Shown in pieces: positions 44,293 through 56,958 of a DNA stretch of 64,000 bases. Made by a program: the position numbers and the translations under genes. Numbering within the stretch: the first letter of the stretch is position 1; every line of letters begins with the position of its first letter. The stretch comes from Gossypium raimondii. Its lineage: Eukaryota > Streptophyta > Magnoliopsida > Malvales > Malvaceae. The stretch covers positions 42,007,733 to 42,071,732 of the forward strand of contig NC_068571.1 in assembly GCF_025698545.1 (NCBI RefSeq), given 5' to 3'. The notes under the pieces were generated by a model. That model ran no database searches. It was given only the letters and a program-made list of their open reading frames with translations, and was not told where the DNA came from.

Positions 44293-44819
44293 TATCTATA
44301 TTAATTTTTAACAATTTTTCTAATTTAATCTTTAAATTTAAATTTTTTAAGATATAATTACTCAAATTTAAAATTTAATCCTAAGAGAGGATTTAATTTA
44401 ATCTTTCTATTTTATAATAGTACAAATAATTAACTTCATTAAATATTCCTGATAGAATATTTTCCTTAAAAATAGCCATAACCAAAATAAAAATCATACA
44501 ATTGAGTTAAATGTGTTTAATAAAATACATTTTAATCAAACACTAGAAAGATACACATATCTGCATACTATTAATTGCAATCAAAGCATTTCCTTTCTCA
44601 ATATTTGCTAAGCTACTCAAACAAATGCAATTTGCATAAACTTGTTATCTTCATTCTTTTTCACTAATTTAAGTAACAAATAATTATGCAGCAAATTAGG
44701 GTTCATTGTTTATTTCACAACAAAGAAACAAAGTGTAAAACACAATTAAAATAAGATAATTAATCAGAATTTCCAAGCATAACAGATTGGATTGAAACAA
44801 GGAAAAACTAAATTTGGGG
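44293..44819. other. AT-rich flank right of the MULE
   Basis: No gene. From about 44690 onward it may include the 3' end of the degenerate YIF1 sequence. Confidence 0.3.
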
Positions 44820-45633
44820 TTAAATCCTGCTATTAGAAGGTGCCTATGCACAAACAAATCCACAGAACTATGAAGTAATGCGATCCGGCATATGCAATTA
44901 CTCAAGCAATGGGGCATCTCCTCCCCCTACTGAAACCAATAATACCTTACAGCAGCAGTACTTGGAGAAACCGGCCCCTCTGGACTGACCCTGGCGCGAA
45001 TTAGAGAGTTGATGTTTATGCAAAGATCAAATTTGAAGCTCTTAAAGCATTACAACTATCCGAACTTACTTTCCTGATGGACCTAATGAGATGCCGGTAA
45101 GGACCAAGTTCGTAGCAAATGCCATCAATGGGAGGTTTATAGGAGTGCTGCCCTCCAACTGGCTCAGTAATTGTCCAAAGACCCTGAACATGCAACAAAA
45201 CAATAAAAAGATCCACATACATGCATGCATGCATGATCGTTCACTTGGATGTAATACTGAGGATCGGAGAAGTACTTGCTTATCTGTTAATTGAAGCAGA
45301 CCAACTACTCGGGAGATTACTTCAATGGTTTTACCTCAGAATTTTGTTGAGCTATCTGAATCGCTAAAATGGTATTGTTAGGATTAAAAGGAGAAAGAAA
45401 TTGTAAATCGCTAAACTCGTGTTTGCCTATCTGAAAAAAGTAAAGTACTAGAATTGTAATGCATTTACTAAAATGATGCACAAGAAAGATATTTGATGGA
45501 ATGGTTAGCTACCAACCTAATCCTCCTCGAATCAGTCCAGAACCAACACTGTAAAATGCATTCCCGAAAGGGTTGGATGGGGGATTTAGTGGTGGTCCCG
45601 ACACCTTGGAAGGGGTCCTAGATTATCATTCAT
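44820..45633 (-). pseudogene. YIF1: YIF1 (HRF1/Yip1-interacting factor) pseudogene
   Basis: YIF1 proteins are multi-pass Golgi/ER membrane proteins working with Yip1 in vesicle transport. On the minus strand the sequence starts ATGAATGATAATCTAGGACC (45633). After a +1 shift it reads SGPPLNPPSNPFGNAFYSVG and SGLIRGGLG up to a donor near 45528. A second block (45190-45070) reads WTITEPVGG..SYKPPID, then after a shift MAFATNLVLTGISLG; the family has WTRITEPVGG..LSYKPPIYD and a membrane segment here. A third block (about 44930-44820) reads VGGGDAPLLE, then shifted VIAYAG and WICLCIGTF. The exon for the conserved cytosolic stretch (KLKVVLFPFLH in the family) is missing. Several frameshifts and deletions show a dead copy. 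Retained introns suggest duplication rather than retroposition. Recognition of the family is from memory. Confidence 0.65.
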
Positions 45634-48600
45634 CTCTGTTACAAGCATGCACATTGCTATACAAGAACTTAAAAAGAACAAAGAAAACTGCCAAAACCAA
45701 TAACCAAATCGATCGAATGCAGAAACTCTAACATATGGAAGGCCTATAAATAAACAACTCATCGACAGTTCAAGCATGGCATATAGTACATTTAGAGCTC
45801 AAAAAGGATAACATATACATATTGCTATAAAAAAGAGGTTAATATATACATATTGCTATCACCCTAGGAAGGGAAAACAAACATGCACATCGAATGCAAG
45901 AGAGATACGGCATGCAGGCCAACCCCTGCAAGTGAAATGAGAAAAAAACTTTCTAATAGAGCTCCAATACCAATCAGATACGAGCGCATTCTTGGAAAAC
46001 AGTCACATTTTTAGGTTTTAGGTTGACCGATACTAAACGAGGTGCCAAACATCTCTTGTCAACACTTTCAAAACAAGAAGATACAAGATTGGAGGTCATG
46101 TTATTCAATGTAGAATCAACCTATTCACCATTTCACTGATTGATCTTCACTTCAGTTCTACACATTGCCTGGTAAACCTAAAAAGTTCAACATCAATAGA
46201 CCAATGCTCAAGCAATCATACATGCTTTAAAACAAGGTTTCAGCTATAATCAGTCACAAGCATAACACCAACTCAAGATGATTACATTCATCGGGTATGA
46301 AATCCATGAATCCTATATCTTCAAACCGAGTTAAATTTCCCGAGAGAAAACAGTGTTAAAGTGTTGAAACGAAGGCACTTACCGCTATGTTTATCATTAT
46401 GAGACTTGAGAATGAGATGCTCCAAAAAAATTAGTCTTCACGGATGGTAAAATGGACATGAATGATACCTTGGCCATATAAAAAAAAGCCTAAAAGCATA
46501 TAATTATGAGTGATAAGGGCAGTGGTTTCGTTTCCCTCATTCAAAAATTCAGAGAGAGGAGTGATAAAGAGTTCAAGCCATTTCCGAGTCAGAATAGACT
46601 GAAGCGTGATAGTTACCACCTCTTAGAAGATGGGTACATGAACCAATTGAACAAGCTCCCGGTTCCGATCCAGGTATTTCTTCCTTGATAGCTGATACAT
46701 TCAACAGCTTCTTTTTATACCTTCGATTCATCGGATAGGTATTTAACGGTAAACCGAAATACCTATATGTTTTGAGAAATTGAAATTCATCTTTTTATGC
46801 AAAGAGCATGCATTTCATTATCACAATTTATATAACATATCAAATCTTTCACTCAAATATGAGCTATTTATTGATGCATGCAATTAATATCTTATAAGCC
46901 TTTATGTAGGAAAAAAATTGTATCTATTTTGCGCTAAAAACAATATGCCAAATGTCCTAACAACAAAAATCGCAAAAGGTACTTCTAAGCATGCATGCCT
47001 ACAAACAAGGGGAAGGGGGGGGGGGGGGCGGCGAACAACAATGGTGCAGGTCAGTTGGGTTGCCCAACTGGTCATGGATATCATATTGAATTGTTATAAG
47101 TTGCCATATCTATTTACCCTATGTTACATTGACTCTTCATTCTCCCTATAGTATCAGTATATAATTGCCTACCAATGATATTACATATAAAAAATACGGT
47201 CCAGATTCATATTTTAGTTCTTTCAAGCAAAATAAAACCAAGTAAAAGTTACAGTGCAATATCAGCCACATTCACCAAGCACGGGCAAAGAATTTACCTA
47301 CATGAAACTTCTCTTTAATGTCAATGAAGAAATTCCTGCACAACACAACAGTATATAAACCTGATACATGTACATCTTACAAAGAAAAATTGAATCAAAC
47401 GGACAATGGATCTTATAAGGTTGGAATATGAAAAGAAACTGAAAAGCAAACACTAAGGATCTTATAAGGACATTGATTTTAGATTCTGACGATAGAAGTT
47501 CCTTACTTCCTTTAACATCATTCATTGAGCTTCAAATGATCATAATGGTTCAAAGCTAGCAAAACGGTTTAACTTCATCGCCACGAACAAAAGCAAGACA
47601 CCATACCTAAATTTGATCCTATTTATCTTAAGATGCAAGCAGTTTGCGAATATCGGTGCAATGAGGAAAGGACCAATATGCATACTACTTATTCTAGTAG
47701 ATATTATGAACAGAACTTTAGTTAATAAACAGAATAGATACTTGGGTTTAAAATTCGTGTTAATTTTTCTATTTCTATTTTCTAGTGAAGGAAATATCTT
47801 CAACCCCACAAATTCATGATCAAACATTAATAATGGAAATCTATTGAGACTCTGAGGTTACATGCTTGTAACATGCTTGTAGCCACTCCTTGTATTCACG
47901 ATAATGACGATCAATCTATTTTTTAATGTTTCATTAAAGGAATTGGAGCTGAATAAGAAAGAATCGCCTGCTAGCTATTGCAGCAAATAGACACCGAGGA
48001 GAGACATGTACAAATCACATGACACCGATAGAGAGCACGCTTGTATGCATCCATGACCATGTATGAATGGCTACAAACGTGCTCTCTCTCGTTGTCAATT
48101 GATAATGTATCATATCTTTAACTAAACTAAGATCTGCAAACAGGAAAAAAGTAAATAATAAGAATATACTGCCTAGAAGCTATACTTAGTAGACAAATAC
48201 TCTAATCATAATGGATTGCTTACCATAGAATATGATAAATTCTGTTACCATTACCCCAATGCAATAGAAATACATCCATAACTCGCGATTCCAACCATCC
48301 TGAAAAAATTAAAGATAAATGTCAAAAAAACAAATCATGTAATAACATGAAAAAACTGTTCAAAAGAACATTATCCTCTATGCACATCTCTAAACTGCAG
48401 TAGAGAATTTAATTGCAGATTTCGTGGAGGTAACGTGTCGCTACTGTCGTGGTCGTGAACTTTTTTGTTCAAAAATCACATTTTCTTTGAAAACAATTTA
48501 TTTATTCATTTTAGAACCATTGTGTTATTCTAAAATATGTAATGGTTTTATATGAGTTTCAATTTCTTTATAAAAATTAAAAAAGGAATAGTTTTATGCA

Positions 48601-48745
48601 TGATATAATATTGTTTCACCTACATGTGTTTATGATGCAAAACACTCGCATAATCACAAATGTAACATTCCAATTGCACTATTTTTTAATCCAAAATCAT
48701 CTTTTGAAAATTAAGTTCCCAAACACAACCTAAGAAATTCATAAC
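45634..48745. other. Intergenic or former intron DNA
   Basis: No convincing gene. A 61-codon plus-strand ORF (46506-46688; KFRERSDKEFKPFPSQ, LLEDGYMNQLNKLPVPIQ, followed by GTATTTC) looks exon-like but matches nothing I know. A 14-base G run lies at 47015-47028. It could contain further decayed pieces of the locus that gave the YIF1 remnant. Confidence 0.3.
47015..47028 (+). repeat. Poly-G tract
   Basis: Fourteen consecutive G, preceded by GGGGAA and followed by CGGCG. It is the only long G run in the window, prone to slippage and sequencing error, and capable of G-quadruplex formation. Confidence 0.8.
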
Positions 48746-49229
48746 CAGTGTTGTCAAGGTGTGCGCCTTGCGCCTTAGCATTATTCAACAAAAATGCCTC
48801 AGACCCTTCCAGGCGAGGCCCATTTGATCAGTGCACCTAGGCGCACTTTTTATAAGGCAATAAGCATAAAAAAACCCTGCCTGATTGAATTTCTCTTTAA
48901 TTTCTTTTAATTTTCACTTATTTTCATTAGATATAGCTTTACTAGTAAGAAAAAGATAATATCAAACTCTACATTTCTCAATATTTGAGCATTCAACAAC
49001 ATTGACCATAAGGAAATCATGCATATTGACCAATAAATTGCAGACCACACTTTGGAGTTTATATCTTAAGCTTTATATATTATATATACACACAAACACT
49101 TACAAAAACTCACACATATGCATATTGCCCTTCACTTCACTCAGGCTAACGTTTTTTGTAGCGCCTTGCGCCTGAGGCAATATAAGGATGCTGGCGCCCA
49201 AAGTGCACCTTGCGCCCTTGACAACACTG
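48746..49229. mobile_element. hAT-type MITE, 484 bp, 8-bp target duplication
   Basis: Ends CAGTGTTGTCAAGG and CCTTGACAACACTG are perfect inverted repeats. TTCATAAC flanks both sides (48738-48745 and 49230-49237). Longer inverted arms carry GTGCGCCTTGCGCCTTAG / GCGCCTTGCGCCTGAGGC. No coding capacity. Confidence 0.92.
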
Positions 49230-50684
49230 TTCATAACCACAACAGCGCAACCGTATGTAACATTCAATATACTATGATCTTAACAGCAACATTAGTACTA
49301 TGGACAGCATATACATGTATATACATACATATATATATATGTCCATTCAAAAAGATAAAAAAAACATAACTTTGTGAGCATTAAACAGTGAAGTAATATC
49401 ACATGTAATGAAAGATGATAACTTCGATTTAAGTCACCAATCCTAGACAATCCTGGCAATATAATATATATGTATATATATTTCACTGTAAATGAAGCAA
49501 ATTGTTCACCAAAAACTCGCCGAAGATTCTGGAATCTTCCTAGCTGGCTGGACAAGTAAGAAGAAAGAGGGGCACTTATATATATGTGATGATCATGCAT
49601 ATTATAAAGCCTTAAGAATTAAAGACAAAATGTCAAACACCTTATGATCTTCCATATTTTTTAACTAAAAACTTCAAAAGTCAATAAGAAAATTTTATTG
49701 GATTTTAACACTAGTTCAAGAGCTGAATTTACTAAATAAAAGCTTAGAGAAGAGAAGAAATCAAGGGTTTGTTTCAAGCTTCAATAAACTAAAATTTTTC
49801 CAGGATTTGTAATTTTTTTTCTCAATATTTCTCAGTAAACAAACAGAACTAAAATTTCTAGAAGAGAATAAAGCTCAGCTTATCCTTACTCAAAGCCAAA
49901 AAAGACAAGTATATTGAAATCGAAAGCACAAAGAGTTTAAATCTGCTAGAAAAACTAGCAATAAACAACCCTAACATTAAAATTCAATAGAAAAATAGGG
50001 CATTAAAGTTCAGAAAAAAAACATTTATAAAAGAACAACCTTGAAGCCTAATTCCCAGATCCAAACCAAATTTATCAACCATTAAAAAACCCTAAAAAAA
50101 GGTTTCATATTAAAGCACAAATACAACCCAGAAAAAATGGAGAAAAAAAGAAGATTAAACATAAAGCACCCCACTTGGCCACTTGCACTTGCACGAATAA
50201 ATTTTTTTCTTTTTTTTGCATAATTAGATGATTTTGAAGGTACAGTTCTGGAAATCCGCATCTTTGTCTGGGATCAAGATAAACGTGTTTGATCAACAGT
50301 CCAGATATTGACACGTAGCTCATCGGTGCAAATGTACGATTCATGATTTACTTGTGATGATAATGATAAGATTTAATGCAGATCAAAACCACAAAAAAGT
50401 ACAAGACCAAATTAGATCTTTTCGCTGTTGTATAAAATGTACTGAATTGTGTTACCGCGAGTTTATAGCGCGTGATGTAAACGTATGGTAGAAAAGGAGG
50501 TTAAAAGGGTCATTTTATGAGATTGGTGAGAAGTCAAATGTGGATGTGAGGGCACGTGATGGTGAGTGCGGTGGGGGCTGAAAGTAAGTTGTCCTCTTAA
50601 GGTTGAATTCCATTTTTTCGTCTCTGGCTGGATTTACTAAACTGCCCCCAAGTTGGTCGGATCACATCGATATTTTTATCTAAA
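49230..50684. other. Intergenic DNA with a possible upstream region
   Basis: Contains an AT dinucleotide-rich stretch (49315-49340 and 49460-49480). A non-repetitive patch around 50340-50600 holds a G-box-like GCACGTGATG (50552). A minus-strand ORF there (50344-50105) is unassigned. No gene is supported. Confidence 0.3.
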
Positions 50685-51211
50685 GGATAAACTACACTTA
50701 AGGTCACTAAACTATTTAGTAAGTTTCGTTTTGATCAGTCAACTTTAAAAAACTACAAAGTGACCACTAAAGTATTTAAAAGTTTTTATTTACGTCACTG
50801 GACTATTATATTTTTAAAAAAAGTTCAGCTAGCAAGCTCCAATAGATGGTTTGACAACTATACGGTGAATCAATACACATTGACGAGTAGAAGAAGATAC
50901 TTTAGATCTAAATTGATCTAATGATCAATGTCGAAGATCATAAACGAAAGTAGTTTGGATTTTGGTTCGTAGATTCGTGACGTTCAAAGCTATTTTATGA
51001 AAAAACTAAACTGTAGAAGAGAATAGAAAAGAGAGCTTTTAGTTGGTACATGTTGTACAAACAGAGAAGGTTATACAACAACTATTTTAATAACTTAGTG
51101 ACTTAAATGAAAACTTTTGAATAGTCCAATAATCATTTTATAACTTTTTGAAGTTGAGTGACCAAAATATGAAATTACTAATAATTTAGTAACCTTGAGT
51201 GTAGTTTACCC
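50685..51211. mobile_element. Mutator-type MITE, 527 bp, exact 9-bp duplication
   Basis: TTATCTAAA flanks both sides (50676-50684, 51212-51220). The left end GGATAAACTACACTTAAGG and the right end, inverted, GGGTAAACTACACTCAAGG continue into arms of about 120 bp (TTTTGATCAGTCAACTTTAA / AGTTGAGTGACCAAAATATG). It is the same family as 29065-29569. Confidence 0.88.
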
Positions 51212-52590
51212 TTATCTAAATATTATATTCTTTTTATTTTTGAATATGGATTCTAAAGATTATTAATAGAAATGTGTATTTTTGTGTTAAAGTATTTGGA
51301 AGGTCTTTGTATTATAGGGATTGATATAAAATAGTTCTTTTATTATTAAATAGATCAATTTAGTCTCTATATCATTAAAACAATTAAATAAGTCCAAATT
51401 ATAATAAAGTTAACATTTACTATATACAAATATCTTGAAAAATATTATTTTTTTCAATTGCAGTTTAATTCCAAACAAAAGATTTCATTTAAAAAATCAT
51501 AAAAATTGTAAAATATGTTAAACTATGTATAATATTTTCTTTAAAAAAACACCAACTCTATTCAAATTTTATCTGATTTCAATGTAAGTCTTTTGCTACC
51601 ATTTCAAAACAAAAGCTTACCTCGAAAGGGGTCACCCTAGAAATCCCTTGATTTGTAGGATTTGAACCATACATAAATGCTAGAAAGTGGAGAATTTAAA
51701 TAATTAGCTCTACAAATTACGGATTCATGTTGTTAATTATATAATATGCATGCCAACACTTGTTTGAAGCAGTAATTAGAGTTTCTGTTAGTCACTTAAA
51801 TGACACGAGTTCAAATTCATTCATCCTCTCTCCTTTCCTGTTTCTCAATATTATATTAATAAGAATTGACGAAGTTATAAATTATTAAGTTTAATTTGCT
51901 CTCAGTCTAATACTTTTAAAATTTAATTATTTTACTTTTATTTTGTAAGAATTTAAAATTAAAATCCAATTTACAATGTTATTAAATTTGAGTGCATGAC
52001 ATTTTAATATTCAAATCCTATGGCTAATGTCACTTGGATCATAAATTGGTATCCAAGCTTTTATTAAATCGAAACTTTTACTTCCTTTCTATTTACAAAA
52101 GAAATTCAAAGGTGTTATTTAAAATTAAAATCAAATTAATAACACATATTCATATATAAAAGAAGTTAGTTAACAATGTTATCAGTTAAGCTTTAATTAT
52201 TAAATTAAACAAGCAGGTGGACTAAATTTATGGAATTAAAAGTAGCAGGCTAAATGTTGAAGGCCTCAAAAGTACAGGAGCCGAAAGCATAATTAGACCT
52301 AAATTATTAGAAGAATCATTTCTGGGAATAAGGAAACATCATAAAAAGAATCTATATTGTTGGTACAGCAAGTTGCAAATTAATAATTTGTAAAACCAAT
52401 TAGCAAATACTTTACAATATAGTTTTATGAACTTTGTAGATTGCCGAACTCTGGGTGTATTATGTTTGCCTCTCTTCTGTTTCTAAAAATGTTCATGCAA
52501 ATGTATTCTTTCACAAACCCAGGTTGTCCCTATTTTTTCATAATACGGAAGTTTTTGTAAAGCGAAGAAGCGAAAAAAAAAAGAGAAAGG
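51212..52590. other. AT-rich DNA 3' of the GLR pseudogene
   Basis: No gene. Near 51780-51830 GTTAGTCACTTAAATGACAC followed by GAGTTCAAATTC could be a worn SINE head (B-box like), without further support. Confidence 0.3.
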
Positions 52591-53122
52591 CTAGAGCTGA
52601 AATGGTCCGTTAATAACGAGCAAGCCTTGAAAGTCACCTCCTATAAGTGGGTTCATAGTGTTCGATGTATCCCCTGAATCGAAATTAGTGGTTGGAATTG
52701 TGATCCATGAATTTTCAAGCATTTGAAGCCTTCCATCTTCTGTTCGTTTTGCAATTTCCCTTGATATGTCATGAGCCATAGTTGAACCCTTCGGAAACAC
52801 CTACAATTTCTCATAAAGTTAAACACTAGAGCTAATATACTCACTTGTGTCTGCATATATATATATATATACTCCGTTAGATCGACTTATGGGTCAAGAT
52901 TTGGATATCTCTCCCAGCACTTATAGATATCTCAAAGTGTTGTATTTTAAAAGTGTGTTTCTTCTAGATTCTAAAGACCTCCTCCCAACACGTAAAACAA
53001 ATTAAAGACCATGGGATTTCTCCAAATCAATGCTTAGATTCTACTTTGTTCATTAAATTTCAAAATATTTTAACTGAGTCTTTAATGTATCATAATTCAA
53101 AATTTAACTGTCCATTCAAATT

Positions 53123-54688
53123 TGATATAGAGTATATCTAAAACACACGGACATTACGCTTGGACTTAACATGTTAAAAACATAGAGTTAATACAATTTA
53201 GGAAAATTATTATTATTTTTTCCAACATGGCACATATAATCTGTCTATGCAATAGATGCATCCTTATTTACAGATTTGAGTTGATATTTAAAGTCCAAGT
53301 TAACAAATAGATAAAATAATGACTTAATTCATACAATATTTTATACTGCAATTAACCTTATATACTTTTTATTGGGCAAGAAAAGATAAGTGTATTTCAA
53401 TTGTATATGTATGTATGTAATAAATTGTAAAAGTAACATATTTTAATCTCATTCTTAATGCATTTTTAGATGATTAATGATGTAAATTAGTGAACTTAAT
53501 GTTTCTAATCCTTTAAATTAATGTTTCTGTACTTAGGAGAGCATTTGGGAGCAAAAGGAGCGAAAAACGAGCCAAAATTGGACGAATAGAGCTATTTTCA
53601 GGATCCACACGGCCTAGGCATTTCCACACGGGCTAGCCACACACCCATGTGAGCCATACAGGCTGGCCACACGCCCATGTGCTAGCCCCTGTCCATATCG
53701 CTCCCTGTTTCCCAGGCGAAAAAACCTAATTTTTACGATTTCTAAGCATTCTAAAGTCTATAAATATCAATTAGAAGAAAATCTAAGGGTGCACTCAGAG
53801 TAGATTGAAGAAATTACTCGAAGAATAACATCGGAGCCAACTCAAAAGCGGATCTCCTTCAAGATTGAAAATCTCCTTTTAGCTTCTTTCGAAATTTTAT
53901 TGAATTTCTTTATATCTTGTAGTTTTTCTAATTTTGAGATGTTTTCATTTCAGATTATGAACTAAATTCCTTAGATACCTAAGGAAGATGAAACCTATGA
54001 TGAATCTTATTATTTGATTTCTGAATTACATGATAAATACTTGATTCTTGTTTTCAATTATGTATGCTTAATTCATGTTTTAATATTATCAGATATTAAT
54101 TCATATTTAATGTGCTTATTTCAATGGAGTAAAAGTTCCTGTTTAAGAGTAGATCTAGCATAATTGAGTGGAGTTGCATGCAATCTTAGAAACAGGACGG
54201 CATAAATCTACCGGATTAGAGTCAAATCTAATAGGGGAATCCATAAATCTAGATAATGCGACAATAGTTGTTTTAATTAGAAAGAGATTTCAATTAATCA
54301 ACCTAGAGTCAGTTGTTCTTATTCTCGAAAGAGATATTAACATAATTTAGGGATTTCTACGGATCAAGATACAAGTGAATAAATCGTTTAATTCAGATTC
54401 AGAATAATAGGTGAAGTCTAAGTGAATTTTTTCCTGGGGTATTGTCTTTCTCTTTGGTTATCTTCAATTATTTTCCTATTTCATTCTCTGCTACGTTCTT
54501 AGTAAATTAGTTTAGTAAATTTAGATTAAAATCAATCATCCCAATTTATCGGTTAAATAATAGAAAAATGGTAATTACTAGCACTTTTAGTCCTCGTGGA
54601 TACGATATTCCCTACTCACTATAGCTATACCATTGTTCGATAGGTGCGCTTGCTTTTATTGTAATTATAGTTAGTTTAGTGACCATCA
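53123..54688 (+). repeat. 5' LTR of the gag-only element (1566 bp)
   Basis: Begins TGATATAGAG and ends GACCATCA directly before the primer-binding site. It is longer than the 3' LTR mainly because of extra CACACGG / GGCTGGCCACACGCCCATG blocks at about 53600-53700. Confidence 0.85.
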
Positions 54689-54842
54689 AGTTTCTGGCGC
54701 CGTTGTCGGGGACTAAAACATTAGGAACACTTGATTTTTATTAATTTAGCCATTTATTTTCACTGCATTTTATTTTTATTTTAAGTTTAATTTTTGTTTT
54801 CTAATTTTTCTTTTATTTACTTCTGGTAGGTTCCTTTATTTT

Positions 54843-56050
54843 ATGACTAGAAGAAATCCGTCAGGACCATTAGTATTTGATAGTGAAATTGAAAGTACAG
54901 CTCGCAGAAACTGTAGAGAAGCAAGGCAGAGTCGACAGGGTATAGTGGAAGAGTAAGAGGACGTTATTATTATTACTGATGAGATGACTGATAATCAGAA
55001 TAATCTGCTACATCTTGTGGTTGCTGCAAATCCAACAAATCTAGATCCTGCTCCTCGTACTATGTATGATTATGCCAAGCCCACTCTAATTGAGGCTGAG
55101 CCGAGTATTGTAAGACCCACCATTACTGCGAATAATTTCAAACTGAAGCCGAACACTATTTAGATGATTCAACAGTTTGTTCAGTTCGATGGTTTGTAGG
55201 ACGAAGATCCAAATACTTATTTGGCTAATTTTTTGAAAGTTTGTGATACTTTCAAGATAAATGACGTTTCTTACGATGCTATTCGCCTACGATTATTCCC
55301 TTTCTCATTGAGAAACAAATTTAAACAGTGGTTGAACTCCTTACTACGAGGTTCTATCACTACATGAGATCAAATGACCGAGAAATTCCTACTAAAGTAC
55401 TTTCCATCGACTAAGACAGCTAAGCTGAGGAATGATATCTCTTCCTTCGTGCAGATTGACTTAGAAATGCTATATGATGCATGTAAGAGGTATAAGGATT
55501 TTTTGAGAATGTGCCCTCACCATGGGTTACCTCTATGGTTACAAGTTCAAACCTTCTACAACGATTTGAATCCCTCAACTAGGTAGTTAACCGATGCAGC
55601 AGCCGGTGGTACTCTGAACAATAAAACACCTGAAGCAGCTTATGAGTTTATAGAGGAGATGTCATTGAATAATTATCAGTGGCAAGTCATGAGGACAATG
55701 TTGACAAAAGCAGCCGGTGTTTTAACTTAGATGCAGTCACCATGTTATCGAATCAGGTAGAACTTTTAAATAAAAAATTGATGGTTTATGTGTTTCTACG
55801 CAGGTACATCCGGTGATGCAATGCGATGCAAATGGAGGTGAAATAAATAATTCAGAATATTTACCCTTCGGTCCTAGCATGGAAAATGAGCAAATAAATT
55901 ATATGGGTAATAATTTTAAACCTCAAAATAATCCTTATAGTAATAACTATAATGCAGGATGGAGGAACCACCCAAATTTCTCATGGGGTGGTCAAGGAAA
56001 CCAAAGACCACAACCCCCTCTAGGCTTTCAACAACAACTTTACCAGTAAG
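54843..56050 (+). pseudogene. Retrotransposon gag region, with stops
   Basis: The frame starts MTRRNPSGPLVFDSEI. It continues with a gag core (EDPNTYLANFLKVCDTFKIN, IRLRLFPFSLRNKFKQWLN, FLLKYFPSTKTAKLRNDIS, LYDACKRYKDFLRMCPHHG) and a Gln/Asn/Gly-rich end (NFSWGGQGNQRPQPPLGFQQ). Several in-frame TAG/TGA codons (for example near 54954, 55161, 55196, 55365 and 55585) show decay. The family is Athila-like gypsy gag. The product would form the particle shell. Confidence 0.75.
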
Positions 56051-56099
56051 AGAAAAAATCGAACCTTGAAGAGATGTTGGAAAAATTTATTTCGATGTC

Positions 56100-56958
56100 A
56101 TATACCCATTTTTAAAACATCGAGACAACTTTGAAAAACCAGTGAGCGTAAATTCATGGGCTCAAAAATCAAATTGGACAATTTTCTAAATTGGTTTTAG
56201 AAAGACAACAATGTAGTTTACCTAGTAACACCGAACCCAACCCAAAAGAGCATGTGAAAGTAGTTACACTAAGGAATGGGAAAGTGTTGGTTGAACCTGA
56301 AAAGAAGTTGCAATAGGAATCTGATAAGGAAACTGACGAGGGGGTAAATCCTGAAGTGATTGAAACACCGATGCTTAAAGAATATAAATCACCGATCCCA
56401 TATCTGGCAAAGTTGAAGAAAGACCGCATGGATGCAGAAGTTGGTAAATTTCTTGAACTTTTCAAACAGTTACATATTAACTTACCCATTGTTGAAGTTA
56501 TTTCGTAGATGCCCACATATGCAAAATTTTTGAAGGAGCTATTAACAAATAAAAGAAAGTTTGAAGAGCTATCCACTGTAGAACTCAACGAGGAATGTTC
56601 AACTATTCTCCAAAATAAACTACCAACTAAGTTGAAAGATCCAGGAAGTTTTACTATTCATTGTTTTATTGGTAGTTTGAATATTAAGAAAGCATTAGCT
56701 GATTTTGGTGTTAGCATTAATTTGATGCCTTATAAAATGTTCAAGAAATTTGGTCTTAGGGAACCAAAATCCACTAGGATGAGTATTCAACTAGCTGATA
56801 GATCTGTTAAATTTTCTAGGGGTATTATTGAAGATGTCCTTATAAAATTAGATAAATTCATATTCTCTGTTGATTTTTTTTTTGTGCTTGACATGGATAA
56901 GGATGTTGAGGCACCTTTAATTTTAAGTCGCCCTTTTTTTGATATAGAGTATATCTAA
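56100..56958 (+). pseudogene. Truncated retroviral-type aspartic protease region
   Basis: After a linker with stops (TLRNGKVLVEPEKKLQ, PYLAKLKKDRMDAEVGKFLE) the protease fold is seen in GSFTIHCFIGSLNIKKALAD, FGVSINLMPYKMFKKFG and PLILSRPFFDIEYI. The catalytic DxG context reads DFGVS. The frame runs straight into the 3' LTR, so the expected end of the protease and all of pol are missing. Confidence 0.75.

Noticed and set aside
46506-46688. Exon-like plus-strand ORF with KFRERSDKEFKPFPSQ and a following GT
   Set aside because: Codon pattern looks plausible, but there is no recognisable family, no partner exons and no clear acceptor. I mention it only within the surrounding non-coding region.
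50105-50344. Minus-strand 79-codon ORF starting MNRTFAPMSYVSISG
   Set aside because: No domain, no splice context that leads to another exon, and a low-complexity end. It is probably a chance ORF.
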